The notes under the pieces: generated by a model
Told to the model about the DNA's origin: nothing
Databases searched by the model: none
Seen by the model: only the letters and a program-made list of their open reading frames with translations
Assembly: GCF_029227915.1 (NCBI RefSeq)
Contig: NC_079876.1
Coordinates: forward strand, 24,182,001 to 24,246,000
DNA: 64,000 nt
Direction of reading: 5' to 3'
Source: Hydractinia symbiolongicarpus
Lineage: Eukaryota; Cnidaria; Hydrozoa; Anthoathecata; Hydractiniidae
Made by a program: the position numbers and the translations under genes
Shown here: positions 1-13,421 of the stretch, piece by piece
How the letters are laid out: every line of letters starts with the position of its first letter
Numbering within the stretch: the first letter of the stretch is position 1

Positions 1-789
1 AAATTAAATTGACTGTGTTACATCAAGTTGATTCTATTTTAGAAAGATAACACACATTTAATAATTAATTGCAATTACCAAGCATGGACTAATTAATGAC
101 GTCATATATAATACCTTAAATGCTACCGTCATCACTTCTGCTGCACGATTGCATGAGATAAATACGCAGTATGATTGCCGGCAAGGTATCAAGCCGAATA
201 AACGGATGATACTATGTAATTTTATAATTTCTAAATATAATATAAAGTATGATTGCCGGCTACGCGTAAAGTTGCGCAAGTCAGAAGAAACTCCATCTTA
301 AAAATTGTGCAACCTCACAAATCAAGGGGTTTAAATCCTAACCTCCTAGACTAAATTTATCGTTACTTGTGACCAAAATATTTAGGACCAAAATACGGCA
401 GGTACTGTTTTGCTCATTGCGGTGTTTTTCATGGCACGCTCCATCGTTACACACACGAAAAGAGGATGTCATTTTGTTCATCTGATAAAAAATTGAATGT
501 ATTCCGTAATTAAGTTTCAGCAAAGTCTGCAAAAAAAATTTCTTGTGTAATTTTTTTGTAATTTTAAGCCTTAGAATGCGCACTAGTTTTTGAAAAAACC
601 CTTTTTGACCATAAATGGTTAGTTTCCTTAGATTTTAATCGTCATTAGTGGCTAAGAAAAAGACTTTTGATGATTTGCGTTTATTACCATGGAGCAGCTC
701 ACAATCCATTCTCTCTAAAACGTGTGAAGCATTTTTCATACAAAACCTAGTAGAGATAGATAGATAGATAGATGTGCATATTTTACATG
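1..789. other. Intergenic, no gene seen
   Basis: AT-rich DNA with only short chance open frames. A (TAGA)n run at about 757-773 lies just beyond the tail of the SINE at 790-1110 and may be its 3' simple-repeat tail. Nothing else could be supported. Confidence 0.5.
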
Positions 790-1110
790 GCTAGCCTCAC
801 AAATATCGAGGGATATACCCTGTCTATTATTTCCAGGAGGGGCCATGGCTTAGATGGAGAGTCCTAGAGTATTTAATGCTCATTTTGAGCTACGCAGACC
901 CAATTAGTAGGGTCCACGCTCTACTAGTCAACTTCCGGCAACATCCAACGGCCCACACAGTGTGCCATCTCCCCAATTTCCCTCACATGGCTTGGGTTAA
1001 CCCGGGGCTATGGTAACATTCACTCGCCCATGTTGAATCGCCGTCAAGAGGAATCGAACCCCGGTCTCCCGCACAGAGTACGAAAGCTACAACCACTAAT
1101 CTACGGCGCC
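790..1110 (-). repeat. tRNA-derived SINE, full-length-like copy
   Basis: Read on the minus strand, a tRNA-like head (1109 to 1038, 72 nt) is followed by a unique body. The head has an A-box-like stretch (1103-1091, TAGATTAGTGGTT) and a perfect B box, GGTTCGATTCC (1060-1050). Its ends, GCGCCGT and ACGGCGA, can pair at six of seven positions like an acceptor stem, but the anticodon arm does not fold well, so this is not a functional tRNA gene. The body and tail match the plus-strand copy at 19020-19235, including ATTAAATACTC and CTAAGCCATGGCCC. A TATC-type simple repeat follows the tail. Pol III transcription is inferred from the boxes only. Confidence 0.75.
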
Positions 1111-2098
1111 ACAAATGCACTAATTTTGTGCATGAAGAGTGACGCAAGGTCGGCGACATCGACGCTCCACTTTTTTGCTACAAAATCTTAAAATAGTCAG
1201 TAGTAGTTTGCGAATATTGAAAAAGTAGCTGCTCTATTTTTGTAATTTAAATATTAACACTGAAAACAAACCAATTTGCCACCATTTGAGGGAGTTAGAG
1301 AGGTGAAGATACAATGGATATGTTGCTAACAGTAACAACTTGTGTTTTTTTTAGTACGAACGTACGTACGAACAGTAGGACCAAAACTACAAGAAAAAAT
1401 TTACTCCTCTTGCATAACTTAACACATGCTTTTCGACATCGTACCAGTTCAAATTTAATCAAGAACTGCTTAGCTGTGAAGTAATTTTAATAGCTTTTAT
1501 CATAATTACTGGCAGCCATGCCAAAACATGACTCAGCGTAAATTTTTTTTACTTCCAGCACAATATTGACAAAGCTTACCATAGTTCGAATTTGATGAAT
1601 GAACTCTGCTAAACATATGAAAATACGAATCTGTATTTTTTAATCTTGCCATGTTTATGAAATAATTATTCTTGCATCTTTTTTTTTTAAAATAAGAATA
1701 ATCAGTTTTCTCTAATCGCTAAGGCTGACAAATTAAGCAGCTTCAGTGACAACTGTCAAAATTTATGTCATTACTATGTTACATAACGTTTGCTATATAC
1801 ACGCAGTAACTTCAACGTTTAAAAGGTGATCAACAGAAAAAACGAAAATCATTTTCATTTCATACTAAAATATTTATTAAAAACAAGAACTGAACTATTC
1901 TGTACATGTGATACAGCCATGTTCGACAAACGAACTCTTTCTGAAAAATCAATACGAGGTACTGAAATGTTTTAGGTTCTGTTCATATAACGGAGAAATC
2001 TCGTACGTTGTTTATATTATCTCCCTCCTGCCATTCTAACATAAAGAATCTTTTTATCAACTCGCTTAAACAAGCTCATCATTTAACTTTTTTCTTGT
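1111..2098. other. Intergenic, 3' flank of NDC1
   Basis: No coding segment recognised. On the minus strand an AATAAA signal (complement at 1873-1878) lies about 220 bp beyond the NDC1 stop codon and could be its polyadenylation signal. The rest is AT-rich and unassigned. Confidence 0.4.
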
Positions 2099-5000
2099 TT
2101 ACTCGACAAATTCAAGGAATGCATTCAAACGTTTCTTATGCTCTGCTGTTAACCTCACAGCCCTAAAAGATCAAGCGAAAGTCGTTATCAATAACATTAA
2201 CAATAGAAGTTAACATAGGAGTAGCTATAATCAAACCATAGCGTCCACGACAGCAAGGTGGCCATATGTAAAAGTTCGCTATTTTAGGAGATTTTACGAG
2301 GTATTGGAAATATCTGTTAAGAGGAAATACTAAAAACGAATAGAACGAATAAAAAAAAAAAGGGTATATTTTAGATGTTGCTCAATTTTAGAAGGAAACA
2401 AAGTTATCCTGTCCATGTTTCGTCGTCAAGCTGCCATTGTGAATTGCAGTAATTATATAAATACAATTTATCAGTCATGTTGCAAGGTAATCATATATGC
2501 TTACATTCTTTATCACATTAAACGTAATAACAAAAGGTCACTATGTGAACAAAATAATGGAAATCACCATAGAACAATTTTAGCAGATTTTAGAAGAAGT
2601 CCATATTTTGGGTTAAAATTTTAGGTTATTTAGAAGAATTGTTTAAAATTATTTAGGAAAGTTTAGGAGCTGGATAAGCAAACCATCCCTGCATGTACAC
2701 TGTTTTTGACGGTTTAACCCTATTCGGTCCGGGGTTTTTCGTACATATTATGACCTGGTGTCTTCAAAAACTTTTCATAGGCTTGTTCAAATTGAATCAA
2801 ACTTGGCACACTCATAGTACATCACAAAAGGAACAAAATGACAGCAATGCTTGCATCAGCACATTTTCTGTGACGTCATCAAAAGCTTGAAATTTGTTCA
2901 AAATGCCACCATCTGCCTAAAATTCAATTACTTTAGTTCTAGAGCGAATTTTTGCATACTGTTTGAATTTTCTGAAAGCTACATCAAAGTTATTTAACAT
3001 ATTTTCGGTTTTTACATAGACCGCATGAAAAGTTGCCAAAAATTGCCCCAAAATCCGTTTTTCCCGATTTTCAGTTAAATGCCGAAAAAATCGGAAAATC
3101 GGATTAATTACGTGTCCAAAACATGGAGAATGATTCTTCTTGATAAAACAAAGTTGTGTTGTAAGTTTCAAGTTCTAAGGATAATCCTAACAAGAGTTAT
3201 TAAATTTTCCCCATTATAAGGATTTCATAGAGATATTTAGGGGTAGTTTCGAGTAATAGCTAATATCAAAGCCTCTGAGAGGCATGGAAGATTTTTCACT
3301 TTTTTCATTCATAACAGCTTCTGGTAACACCACGAAGTGTAAGGTACACACATAACATTAAAAGGCAGACATCATACCCAATGTGATAACTGAAAGCTGT
3401 TGTTATACCATACAATCCTGTTTTTAATGCTAAAATAAAAGTTAAAAGAAATTAATCCATGAAATGCACATCAAGAACATACGGAAATAATTCTTTCGTG
3501 TAAACATACGAACCTAACTTCAAGGATGACGCATTCCACGCATTTAAGCGAGCCGTCTCAACATCATCGGAAGTACTTAACGTGGACGGCGTTACTGAGA
3601 TTCGTGTATAGTTTTCACATTCCTAAAAAATTCATAATTGATACCAAAGGTGGATGAAAGTTTGTAGCAACTTGTCAAATAAAATGAACTTCCCGTCATT
3701 ACAAAACTAGTACCCAAATTTAATCAACTAATGCCCAGCCTAAATGAACTAGGGCCTACCGTTACCCAACTTGAAAGAGCTAGTGATTAACATGGTATAT
3801 CAAACCTGGAGAAGTGACAACAGTTTGGATAAGATATCAGGCAATTTCTAAATGTTAAAATATTAAAAACTTTGTTAAAGTAATAATACATTTCTCAACA
3901 AATCAGATAAAGGAGAGACAAAAAAAATCTAACTACATAATCACTATGCTTACCCTCTGTACAACGCCATATTTGTCTTCCTTTATCGATGCAGCAACTA
4001 GGTTGGACAGCCCTGTATTAACAAAGTGGATACTTTAAGAAACTTAGGTGAAATTCATTCAATAATGTAGTCGATACAAAAAGTGGAAATACTTATCATA
4101 AATAATCAGAGATAAAAGAAAAAACAATCCTGAAAATACTTAAAATCACCATAATCTCTGCGTGTTAGCACTTTACCTTCGATACAACACAACAATAACT
4201 GAAAATCACCAAATATCTCGCAAGATTTTTTCACCTTTGACTAAAATAAAAAAATGGCGGCATTCCACAACAAATAGAGGTCTTTTATTCGCAATTAAAT
4301 GTTTTTCGCACTCCAAAGCTAAGGATGCTACGCAAACAGAGTGCTTCCCCCTCTTTTTACAGAGTTACAAGGTTTTAAGTCTTTTTCCCATTTTTGCGAC
4401 ATTTTAAAGCACCTGAGTACAAAGACACATGGACATACACACGTATATTAATGTGGAAAGATTAAATCATAGCATTGACGACAATTTCAACTTATGGAGG
4501 TAGTGTTTAAAAGGTAGTAAACACAACGATTCACTGCGAAACACAAAGATTTAGTGCGAAACACAAAGATTTGCTGCGAAACACAAAGATTTAGTGCGAA
4601 ACACAAAGATTTAGTGCAAAACACAAAGATTTAGTGCGAAACACAACGATTCACTGCGAAACACAAAGATTTAGTGCGAAACACAAAGATTTAGTGCAAA
4701 ACACAAAGATTTAGTGCGAAACACAACGATTCACTGCGAAACACAAAGATCTAGTGCGAAACACAAAGATTTAGTGCAAAACACAAAGATTTAGTGCGAA
4801 ACACAACGATTCACTGCGAAACACAAAGATCTAGTGCGAAACACAAAGATTTAGTGCAAAACACAAAGATTTAGTGCGAAACACAAAGATTCAGTGCGAA
4901 ACACAAAGATTTAGTGCGAAACACAAAGATTTAGTGCGAAACACAAAGATTTACTGCGAAACACAAAGATTCACTGCGAAACACAAAGATTTAGTGCGAA

Positions 5001-8000
5001 ACACAAAGATTTAGTGCGAAACACAAAGATTTAGTGCGAAACACAAAGATTTAGTGCGAAACACAAAGATTTACTGCGAAACACAAAGATTCACTGCGAA
5101 ACACAAAGATTTAGTGCGAAACACAAAGATTTAGTGCGAAACACAAAGATTTAGTGCGAAACACAAAGATTCACTGCGAAACACAAAGATTTGGTGCGAA
5201 ACACAAAGATTTAGTGCGAAACACAAAGATTTACTGCGAAACACAAAGATTCACTGCGAAACACAAAGATTTAGTGCGAAACACAAAGATTCACTGCGAA
5301 ACACAAAGATTTAGTGCGAAACACAAAGATTTAGTGCGAAACACAAAGATTTGCTGCGAAACACAAAGATTTAGTGCGAAACACAAAGATTTAGTGCAAA
5401 ACACAAAGATTTAGTGCGAAACACAACGATTCACTGCGAAACACAAAGATTTAGTGCGAAACACAAAGATTTAGTGCAAAACACAAAGATTTAGTGCGAA
5501 ACACAACGATTCACTGCGAAACACAAAGATCTAGTGCGAAACACAAAGATTTAGTGCAAAACACAAAGATTTAGTGCGAAACACAAAGATTTAGTGCGAA
5601 ACACAAAGATTTAGTGCGAAACACAAAGATTTAGTGCGAAACACAAAGATTTACTGCGAAACACAAAGATTCACTGCGAAACACAAAGATTTAGTGCGAA
5701 ACACAAAGATTTGGTGCGAAACACAAAGATTTAGTGCAAAACACAAAGATTTAGTGCGAAACACAAAGATTTAGTGCGAAACACAAAGATTTAGTGCGAA
5801 ACACAAAGATTTACTGCGAAACACAAAGATTCACTGCGAAACACAAAGATTTAGTGCGAAACACAAAGATTTACTGCGAAACACAAAGATTTGCTGCGAA
5901 ACACAAAGATTTGCTGCGTATCAGAAGTTATAGAAATGTTTTTGTTAGTATTCGTATTTCTCTATAAAATGGATAGATATTATAAAGAATTTATTACTGA
6001 AAGTTTTCAGGGTTTTCCTTAGATAATAATAGATATTCGAGGTTTAGAAGGTCTTTTTTTTAAAAAATCATGGACATGAAATGTCAGATTTTAAATTTCC
6101 AATATTCGAAAAACACCCTGCCAAAGCATAAAAACTTTTGGAGTCAAATATTTTTAAGGCAGACAAAACTATCAGAGATGAAAATATACATACATTCATA
6201 TCCTTGCTTTGACTTGCTACTTCATAGACACTTTCCTGTGTTTTAGTAGACACGCGACCTGATAAAAAATAAATATCCATGTTTTTCCAAAACAAGCTAA
6301 TGCACCATGTAATAAAAATGAAAAACATCAATAATTTTTACAATGTACCTGGACTACTCCACTGAGGCTTCTTGATTCTCGCGCTTTCTTGTTCAGCGGT
6401 AGGAGAAAACAGATTTCTCATGCCCACTGCAGCTACAGGAGATGATACCTGTTGAGGTGTCCTAGATTGTTGTTTCTGCTCAATTGCCGCTACCAATCTC
6501 GATCGTAACGAATCAAGCATTCGCAAACACTCCGCTGATATTTTATTCCAAACATGTGGTTGATTTCCTAAACGAAGGTTTTAAAAACTGTTTGGTGCAG
6601 GCATGACCATACTTGAAGGTACGATTATATCAGCGTCTTTTAAACTTACCGGGTGAGGAGAGTTCAAATAGTTGAAGACGGCGTGGTCCTTTAGATTGAC
6701 TAAGGTGTAAGTAGTCGTGAAAAGCCAAACTCTATGAGGGAGATAAACCATACCATAAAAACCATCTGCGTTAATATTAAAGGGAAGAAAACATCATAAT
6801 ACACTCTTAAAAACAAGTACCTTAAGCAAAGGATTACTACTCTCCATGGCCTCTCCCAATGTTTTCCCCTGGTCAGTTGCCAAAGCTGCCACAATGGGGA
6901 ACGTGTAATGCTGAAATAAATAAATTTATAATTAAAAACTCAACGTTACTCCCTTTAATATATACAAAAAATTGATTTTATTGCAGTAAAAAACAAAAAC
7001 AAAATAAAAAAAAGTTGCGTGAAAAATACATCAGCTTACTTGGGTATTACATATCTGCAGAAAGCAATTGGATATTTTGAACGTGAACACAACTGCTATA
7101 GACATCGTGAAGCAAAGCCAAAAGAGAGAAAGATTACACAAGTTCCATACTGTACCAAGCATGAAGAAGCTATGATAGTATAAAATATAGGACTTTGCAG
7201 TTTACATCAACTGTGCGGATATTAGCAGAAAGAATACATGATGTAGCTATACAAACTCACCTGTTCATATCGTAGCCAAAAACAAATGATAAAACACTCT
7301 GCGGTAGAACTCCTGAAAAAAAAACAACGCATTAAATCGAAGCTACTTTAAAATCACAAACATGCACAGTGATTAGAAAAAGGTTAGAGATAATAATTAA
7401 TGCTATTTATACAATATATCAAATACTGACGGACAAAACATTATTGTTTTGTAATATTAAAAATATTTTTGAATAAAGACTTACAAATTGTCATTTTATA
7501 AAGCCCACTACCACTGAATGCCTCCCTTCCAATAAGCCCCTCAAAATGATTTTTTATAAATAAGCCCTGGAGTATGTCGTACACTTGACACGCGTTTTTA
7601 GAGGATCGAGTTGAATTTATAATTTTTGTTTGTTTGTTTGTCTGGATTAAGCAACATGATTCTCATAAGTATTACATCAATCATGTAATATTTTTAACAG
7701 GCTTTAGAAAAAGTTTTTAAAATTGGGAGAAATTACAGACTCGTTATGTTTCACTCTATGCTTTTGATTATAAAAAGAGTGTAGTGCAACTTGATGCAAA
7801 AGAAGAATTTAGGTTTAAAATTGAAAATAATACACTTATGCGAGCAGCACCTCTGAGCAATATTTAAACAGTGTACTTATGCATGGTTGTTTAACAAGGA
7901 CTTGGAAGTCTGTAATTTCATTTATTCTGAATCTGCCAAAAAATTCTTAAAAACACAATTCTTACCAATTAAAATATAAACAGGATAATACAATCGAAGC

Positions 8001-11000
8001 ATCTAAAACAACAAATTATAAAGCAACATCGTTTCTCTTACATGTTAGATATTATTGTATAATTATTAACTTAAAGACTTGTGTGTTAGTTGTTTTCATA
8101 GTCCGTGACAACAACTTCAATGCTTATACAACATGTCAAGAATATGTGTTGTGTTATACCTTGAAGCTACATGAAACACTTTCCAGTAAACATGGACCCA
8201 ATGCTTTCTTTACTCTAAAAAATCTCTTTTGCTAAAAAACAAGTGAAGAAATAATAAGATAAGCCTTATTTTCTAACATGATGAAAATTTGTTACACGTT
8301 TTATTTTTAACTATCATACAAACCTGAACAACAGGGAACTGTGTGATATATTCGTGCTTTCGATAATAAGTGAGCGAAAGAGACACTCCCTGTGAAAAAA
8401 CAGAAATGCGAATATGATATGATATTCACTATATGTAAGCAGGGCTCAGACTTTGCAATATATTTGATGACCTTCGTTTTAAACATACAGTGTAACCAAG
8501 GTAAGGACGCCTTTTCAGTGAATTTCCACCTATTCAGAGTGCAATTCAAAAAGTTTTCTGTGAAAATGAAACAATACATATTTTGCTACTCGATTGGTTA
8601 TTCTCTGTTAATGATTTTTTTTATTATTTATTTACTTTTTTATTATGTTCTTATCAGAATTTAATTTTCCACACAGAAAAAAAAAATTTCAATTTTGTTT
8701 CATGAAAACATTCAACCAAAACCAAAAAGTTTTTATATCAACCTCAAGATATTTATTGTTTTCTTGTTTTTATGTGCTTACCGTGTGCTTATTTCGTGAA
8801 GTAGAATGTCAAAACACTTTATGAACATGAAATTTTGGTGAAAAAGGTCACGAAAAAATTCTATGACACACTACACTGTACAAACAGTAACACACCATAG
8901 GTTTGTCAACTTGTAACTAATATTTTCTCTCAAATTCCAATTCTTTTTAAGAATAAACAAAGTTAATTATTGTTGCTTTCATGATAAAATGTACCGTTTG
9001 AAAAAAATTGTGCTTTTTAATTACTATATGAATACTTATATGTATAATCAGTTCCTATTTCATGGTTGAATGAAAAATAGTTTGTGTCTTTCCAAACATT
9101 TATATACACAGTAATTTGTTTTGTCCAAAAAGTACTCACCAGAAAAAGGCTGTAAAGTAACACAAAATTTCTTTCTTCAGAATTCAAGTTATCTCTAAAC
9201 GTATACAGTACAGCAGTGTGGTGCAAAAAGAATAATTATAAATAGTGTAAAATTGAGAAGAAAAAGTATTCTTAGCTATACTGAGTGTTTATGGTTTACG
9301 CCCTAACAAAAGTTAAATAGAATATGAAAATTCTCACAAAGAAGATCAATAAATATCAATATTTTTACAAAAGAATGAAATAATCTATATAATTCGTCAA
9401 ATAAACGCAAAAATAGGGGTCAGAGGAAATGCATAACAAAGAATCTTCTATAAACTAGCTTGATGTAAGACATTGAGGTATACATAATGTAGAAAACAAA
9501 CCTATTTGAGTTTGTATTAGGGAGATAGAATTGTAGAAGAATCACAGAAGAAACTAATGCCACCATTAGTGTACATATAGTGTTGACTAATTGCTTTGGG
9601 TTTAGCATGTGGAGAAAAAACTTCCAGTTCGTTGAGTGGACTGTTTTTGACACTAAACAACAAAACAAAATTATTGGTATAATGTTATATGTCGAGTCAT
9701 CAGGCAGGCAGTTATTGATGACGTTAACAATCACAACATTTACATAATTTTTTTTTATTTGTTTAACAGTTGCTTACTTCAACACTGAATAAAATAATGT
9801 GCTTGTAACGGCTTTTATGCTTTTTATAATTCTCATTGACCTTTTCTGTTTTTTTTGAAGGTAGTTTTTTTTTAAAAAAATTATATACTGAAAACTCACC
9901 ACTAAGAGCTCTTGATTGAAATATTGTAAGCAAGACAGAGCATGCTTGCCACAAAATGCAGAAACCAATTGTTGATAATGATACCGACAGTGACAAAAAT
10001 CCTGAACAAACAATTAATCAAAAAAAATCAATAAAAATATAATAAATGGGTATAATATAATCACCTAATTAAAATTCGGTTTGAATTCAAACATCTTTTA
10101 AACAACGTGTTTTATTTTATTATACTCCATTTTTACATCAATAATTTGATTGACATTATTCCTGACATTGACAAATTATTCTAAATTAAATGCCACAACA
10201 CTTTCTTACCATACTATTTTCATTGCTGGCAATTTTGAAAGTCATATTCTTTTCAAATAAGGCATACTCATACACGAATAAATTTATGCAAAATATCAAT
10301 CAAGTTAATATTCTTCTGAATGTATAACACCTCTGTCTGGTATGGTGTCCTCTTCCTTCCTGAAATTCAGACTTGAGGAATTAAATTTTCCTTTCCAGGT
10401 TGTACTTGCCTGTGTAAGAAGTGTTATGTTGTACGGTAGTGAGACATGGGCAGTGAAGCAGGAAGATCTTGACCGTTTAGAAAGGAATGATATGAGAATG
10501 GTTAGGTGGATGTGTAACGCCAGTCTGAGAGACAGAAAGAGTTCAGATGAGCTAAGAAGCAGGCTAAGTCTCCGTAGAATTAAAGATGTTATCCAGATAA
10601 GAAGCTTGAATTGGCTGGGGCACTTGGAAAGAATGGAGGAGGATAATTGGGTAAGAAAGTGTAAAGACTTGATAGTTCCTGGGGCAAAGGCCAGAGGCAG
10701 ACCGAGAAAGACTTGGCAGGAGGTTATAAGGACAGACTTGATACAGAGGAAGTTGAGTTTAGATCTAACACAGTCTAGATCAGATTGGAAGAGGGTCATT
10801 AATATACCCCGTCCAACCCATCCTAGCATGGAAAACGGACGTTAAGCCGAGAATGATGATGATGATGACTTGGTATATCTATTGCAACAAGATATCTCTA
10901 TCAGATTCTTTTAGAAAAATCTTGATGCATGTGTGGCAAAAAAAACATGCTTCACAATATTCAAATGCTCCTTCGGCATGTTTCATTAATCAGTTTAAAC

Positions 11001-13421
11001 AACTTGACATTCTTTCAATAGCAAACCTAAATAATTTTGCTTGTGTGTGCACATACACTACTGCACTCCTCTATTGAATAAACATCTGTTCAGTAAACAA
11101 CTATGTGTGCAACAAGCAAAACTTCAATGGACTCTTGGATTAAAAAAAATCAGAAAAAAAAGTATTTCAAATTCTCAGAAAAGTATGAAAATCCTTTTTT
11201 AAACCGTTTTGACTAATTTTGCTTACGAATCCACCATTATTGGTCTGGGAAAAAATTCTCAAAAACTGACTTTGACACATTTGAGGGTCAATTATTCTTA
11301 AAATTAGAAAAAACTAATAATCCAATCCTGAGAAAAGCTGGTAACGGACAGATGGACACAAGTCATTTTACAGGACCTGTATCAGGTAGCACCAAAAAGA
11401 TGGAATAACACACAGTCAGATTTCTCAAGACGCCTCTGGTTACAAAACTGTCCTAGGAGGGTAAAAAAGTGTTATGAAATATCTTTGCAAATAAAGTTTG
11501 GTAAAAAATAATATGGGTTTCATTGCATAAAATCAGATGCAAGACATCAAGTCCAGGTACTGTTGACATTAATTTAGTAATAAGTAGATCTGTGGCTCAA
11601 CATACCTGATATCCATGTCACAGGAGAAAATAGAGAAAAATTAACCATCAACGTAAATGTTATTAAAATAACCGGGAGAAACAACATCAACCACACACCA
11701 CTTGCAAGACTGCGCCAATAAAACTCCTATGGTGTAAAAGCAAAGCTAAATAAAAAAATAAACAGAAGTGTTGTATAGATAATTAAAAGAGTTTATTGTG
11801 CCCAGATAAAAATTCAAAAGTGTTTTTCTATGTATTACTTCATTTCTGCACAATGAAGAAAGTTAAATATATAGCATTCATGCAATATTAAGGTAGCATA
11901 GAGTAAATATTATTTTTTTTTAATTTTTTTAGGTACATATGTCTTTTCAAAGTGCTCTTTCCAATGAACTAATTTTTATTCCAACATGTTTCTAGAAAAT
12001 TGAAGGATTCAGTGCTACAAAACATTTCACGTCATGTCTTTGTTGTGGTGATAAAAAATTTCTGTGCTGTGCACTAAATGAGTACGACTCAAATTTACTA
12101 AAAAAAATCTGACCTTCAGCATTGAGAATGAATGAACTTTCGGTTTACACAATATTTATGCACAAGTTTTAATATATAAGCAAGACAAAAAGCACTAAAA
12201 AAGAGTGAATCATATAATAGCATTTCGTCATTTTTTTATTATTAAAAGTTTTTTTTTGTTATTGGGAAAATGTCTTTAAAATCCTCAAATCATATCTCAT
12301 GTTTTCTCCAACTTCTTCTTCCAAAGACGAAACATTGACTGGGTTTCCCTTGCTGTTTTTTTCCTGCAATATTTTTATTGCTTTTGACATTTTTATATTC
12401 TTATTATTAAAAATATTCACACAAAACAAAAATGAGTTGAATAAAATCATTTTCTCTAATATTTCAATTTCTGTTTTTGAACATTTATACCCATATTTCA
12501 CACACCAACCCCCAACGTAAGTAAAAAATCATCATATCAGAAACAAATGATTTTAAAATTATTTTTTTATTCTTTTCTACGACCGGGGCGTTCTTATGCT
12601 GAAAACGTGTTGAATAAGAGTTTTACAAGTTCATTCTAAATAACTAAACTAATCATTTACATATTCTCTTTCAATTTCTTGTAATCACAAGTCGAAAGAA
12701 AAAAAGCTTCGTTAACAAATATATCTGAATAATTTTTACATAAAATTTTCAGTTGCCCACACTTCTTAAAAAATACATTAGATGACGTCATAAAATTTTC
12801 CTTATTGGCTTCAAAAGTGATTGATCTCCAATTGTGTGTCTCATTTTAGCAGATTTGGATGCAAAAGTGATTGAAAGAAGAAGAAAAAAAATTGAGTGTT
12901 ATTTTCATGTTGTAGATTTTTTATGTCATATTTTCAAAACGATTAAAGTTGAGAAAAAATGAAACCCACGATTTAAATTTAGACTATGCTGAACATGTGG
13001 ACATTTTTTTTTTCTCAGAACATTACAGTTGGCCACACCCAGTTTTCAAGACTTTCCACTATATTTTTAATCTTTTACATCATTTTAATTTCTTTTTTCT
13101 GTCATATTGTAGAACAAACGTTAGTTACGATGTACATACATACTTTTATAATGTTTTCTTAGAATAAAAGTTGAAAAAAGCTCTTACACAGAAAAAGTGA
13201 AATTTACCATACCACTATTTTAATTTCAGCATGGTAAAATAAATCTTATATATATAGCAAGTGAGAAAAAAAGTTCTTAACACCAGTAACATAACATTGT
13301 TAAGTAAATAACTTATCTAGTAAGAAGATTGATTTCTTTCTTCTGTACTAACCTCATTTGTAAACCATATTCCTGGAGCTGTTGGTTGACCTATGTGATT
13401 ATGTTGCATTGGAGGCTCCAT
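2099..13421 (-). CDS. NDC1: NDC1, transmembrane nucleoporin (20 coding exons)
   Basis: NDC1 is a multi-pass membrane protein of the nuclear pore ring that holds the pore in the fused nuclear membranes. Coding exons in order of translation: 13421-13353, 11726-11606, 10001-9900, 9652-9502, 9194-9140, 8389-8324, 8231-8160, 8002-7966, 7312-7261, 7169-7040, 6910-6821, 6731-6650, 6567-6349, 6258-6194, 4240-4177, 4012-3954, 3847-3806, 3622-3514, 3417-3378, 2162-2099. All have GT-AG borders and phases agree throughout (1689 bp, about 562 residues; human is 674). Recognisable pieces: helix LFLPVILITF followed by SLFSPVTWIS, MLNPKQLVN, SLTYYRKHEYITQFPVVQ, LAFHDYLHLSQS, QPHVWNKISAECLRML, IEGLSNLVAAS, and C-terminal AEHKKRLNAFLEFVE with stop. 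The N-terminal half is rich in membrane helices; the middle is polar. The conserved stretch between exons 14 and 15 looks short, so an exon may be missing there. Start ATG at 13421 is the first in frame after a possible splice acceptor. Confidence 0.9.
2690..3250. repeat. Interspersed non-coding repeat of unknown class, within the last NDC1 intron
   Basis: This stretch has no coding sense but shares a block (ATAGGCTT, TTCAAAT, GAATCAAACTTGG, about 2778-2812) with the reverse complement of about 53607-53650. It opens with TTCGGTCCGG, close to TTCAGTCCGG at 52168 and to the sequence around 53582. It is therefore a dispersed repeat with at least two copies in the window. Boundaries are approximate and no terminal inverted repeat or protein was recognised. 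Confidence 0.5.
4521..5920. repeat. 20-bp minisatellite, 70 units, no indels
   Basis: Seventy consecutive 20-bp units (consensus ACACAAAGATTTAGTGCGAA) fill exactly 1400 bp with no insertion or deletion. Variation is confined to a few positions: AAGAT or ACGAT, the next five bases (TTAGT, TCACT, TTGCT, TTACT, CTAGT, TTGGT, TCAGT), and GCGAA or GCAAA. By variant order, thirteen units at 4541-4800 recur in the same order at 5321-5580. The array lies in the NDC1 intron between the exons at 6258-6194 and 4240-4177. Open frames through it repeat every 20 codons and are a by-product of the period. It has no unique spacers, so it is not a CRISPR array. Confidence 0.97.
10405..10875 (+). mobile_element. 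RTE-like LINE, 5'-truncated copy (3' end of ORF2)
   Basis: This fragment encodes only the C-terminal part of an RTE-like reverse transcriptase polyprotein ([44 protein letters not shown]) up to a stop near 10845. The stop is followed at once by GCCGAGAATGATGATG, a very short 3' end with a GAT repeat, as is usual for RTE elements. The frame is open and very close in sequence to the copies at 29954 and 52657, so the insertion is young. It sits in the NDC1 intron between exons 2 and 3 in antisense orientation. The reverse-strand open frame here is a shadow. Confidence 0.9.

Noticed and set aside
1038-1109. Functional tRNA gene
   Set aside because: A and B boxes and an acceptor stem are present, but the anticodon arm does not fold and the sequence continues into a SINE body shared with another copy.
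4241-4310. Extra NDC1 exon carrying ANKRPLFVV
   Set aside because: It resembles the expected helix but has no donor and reads out of frame with the adjoining 64-bp exon; kept only as a finding.
5154-5414. Open frame with 20-residue repeats (TKIHCETQRF type)
   Set aside because: A 20-bp unit read in three frames always gives a 20-codon repeat; there is no start context, splice support or ending independent of the array.
4521-5920. CRISPR array
   Set aside because: Units are adjacent with no unique spacers, and the window is animal DNA.
10305-10829. 174-codon minus-strand open frame
   Set aside because: It is the antisense shadow of the RTE-like LINE; equivalent shadows occur at 52703-53272 and 59725-59961.
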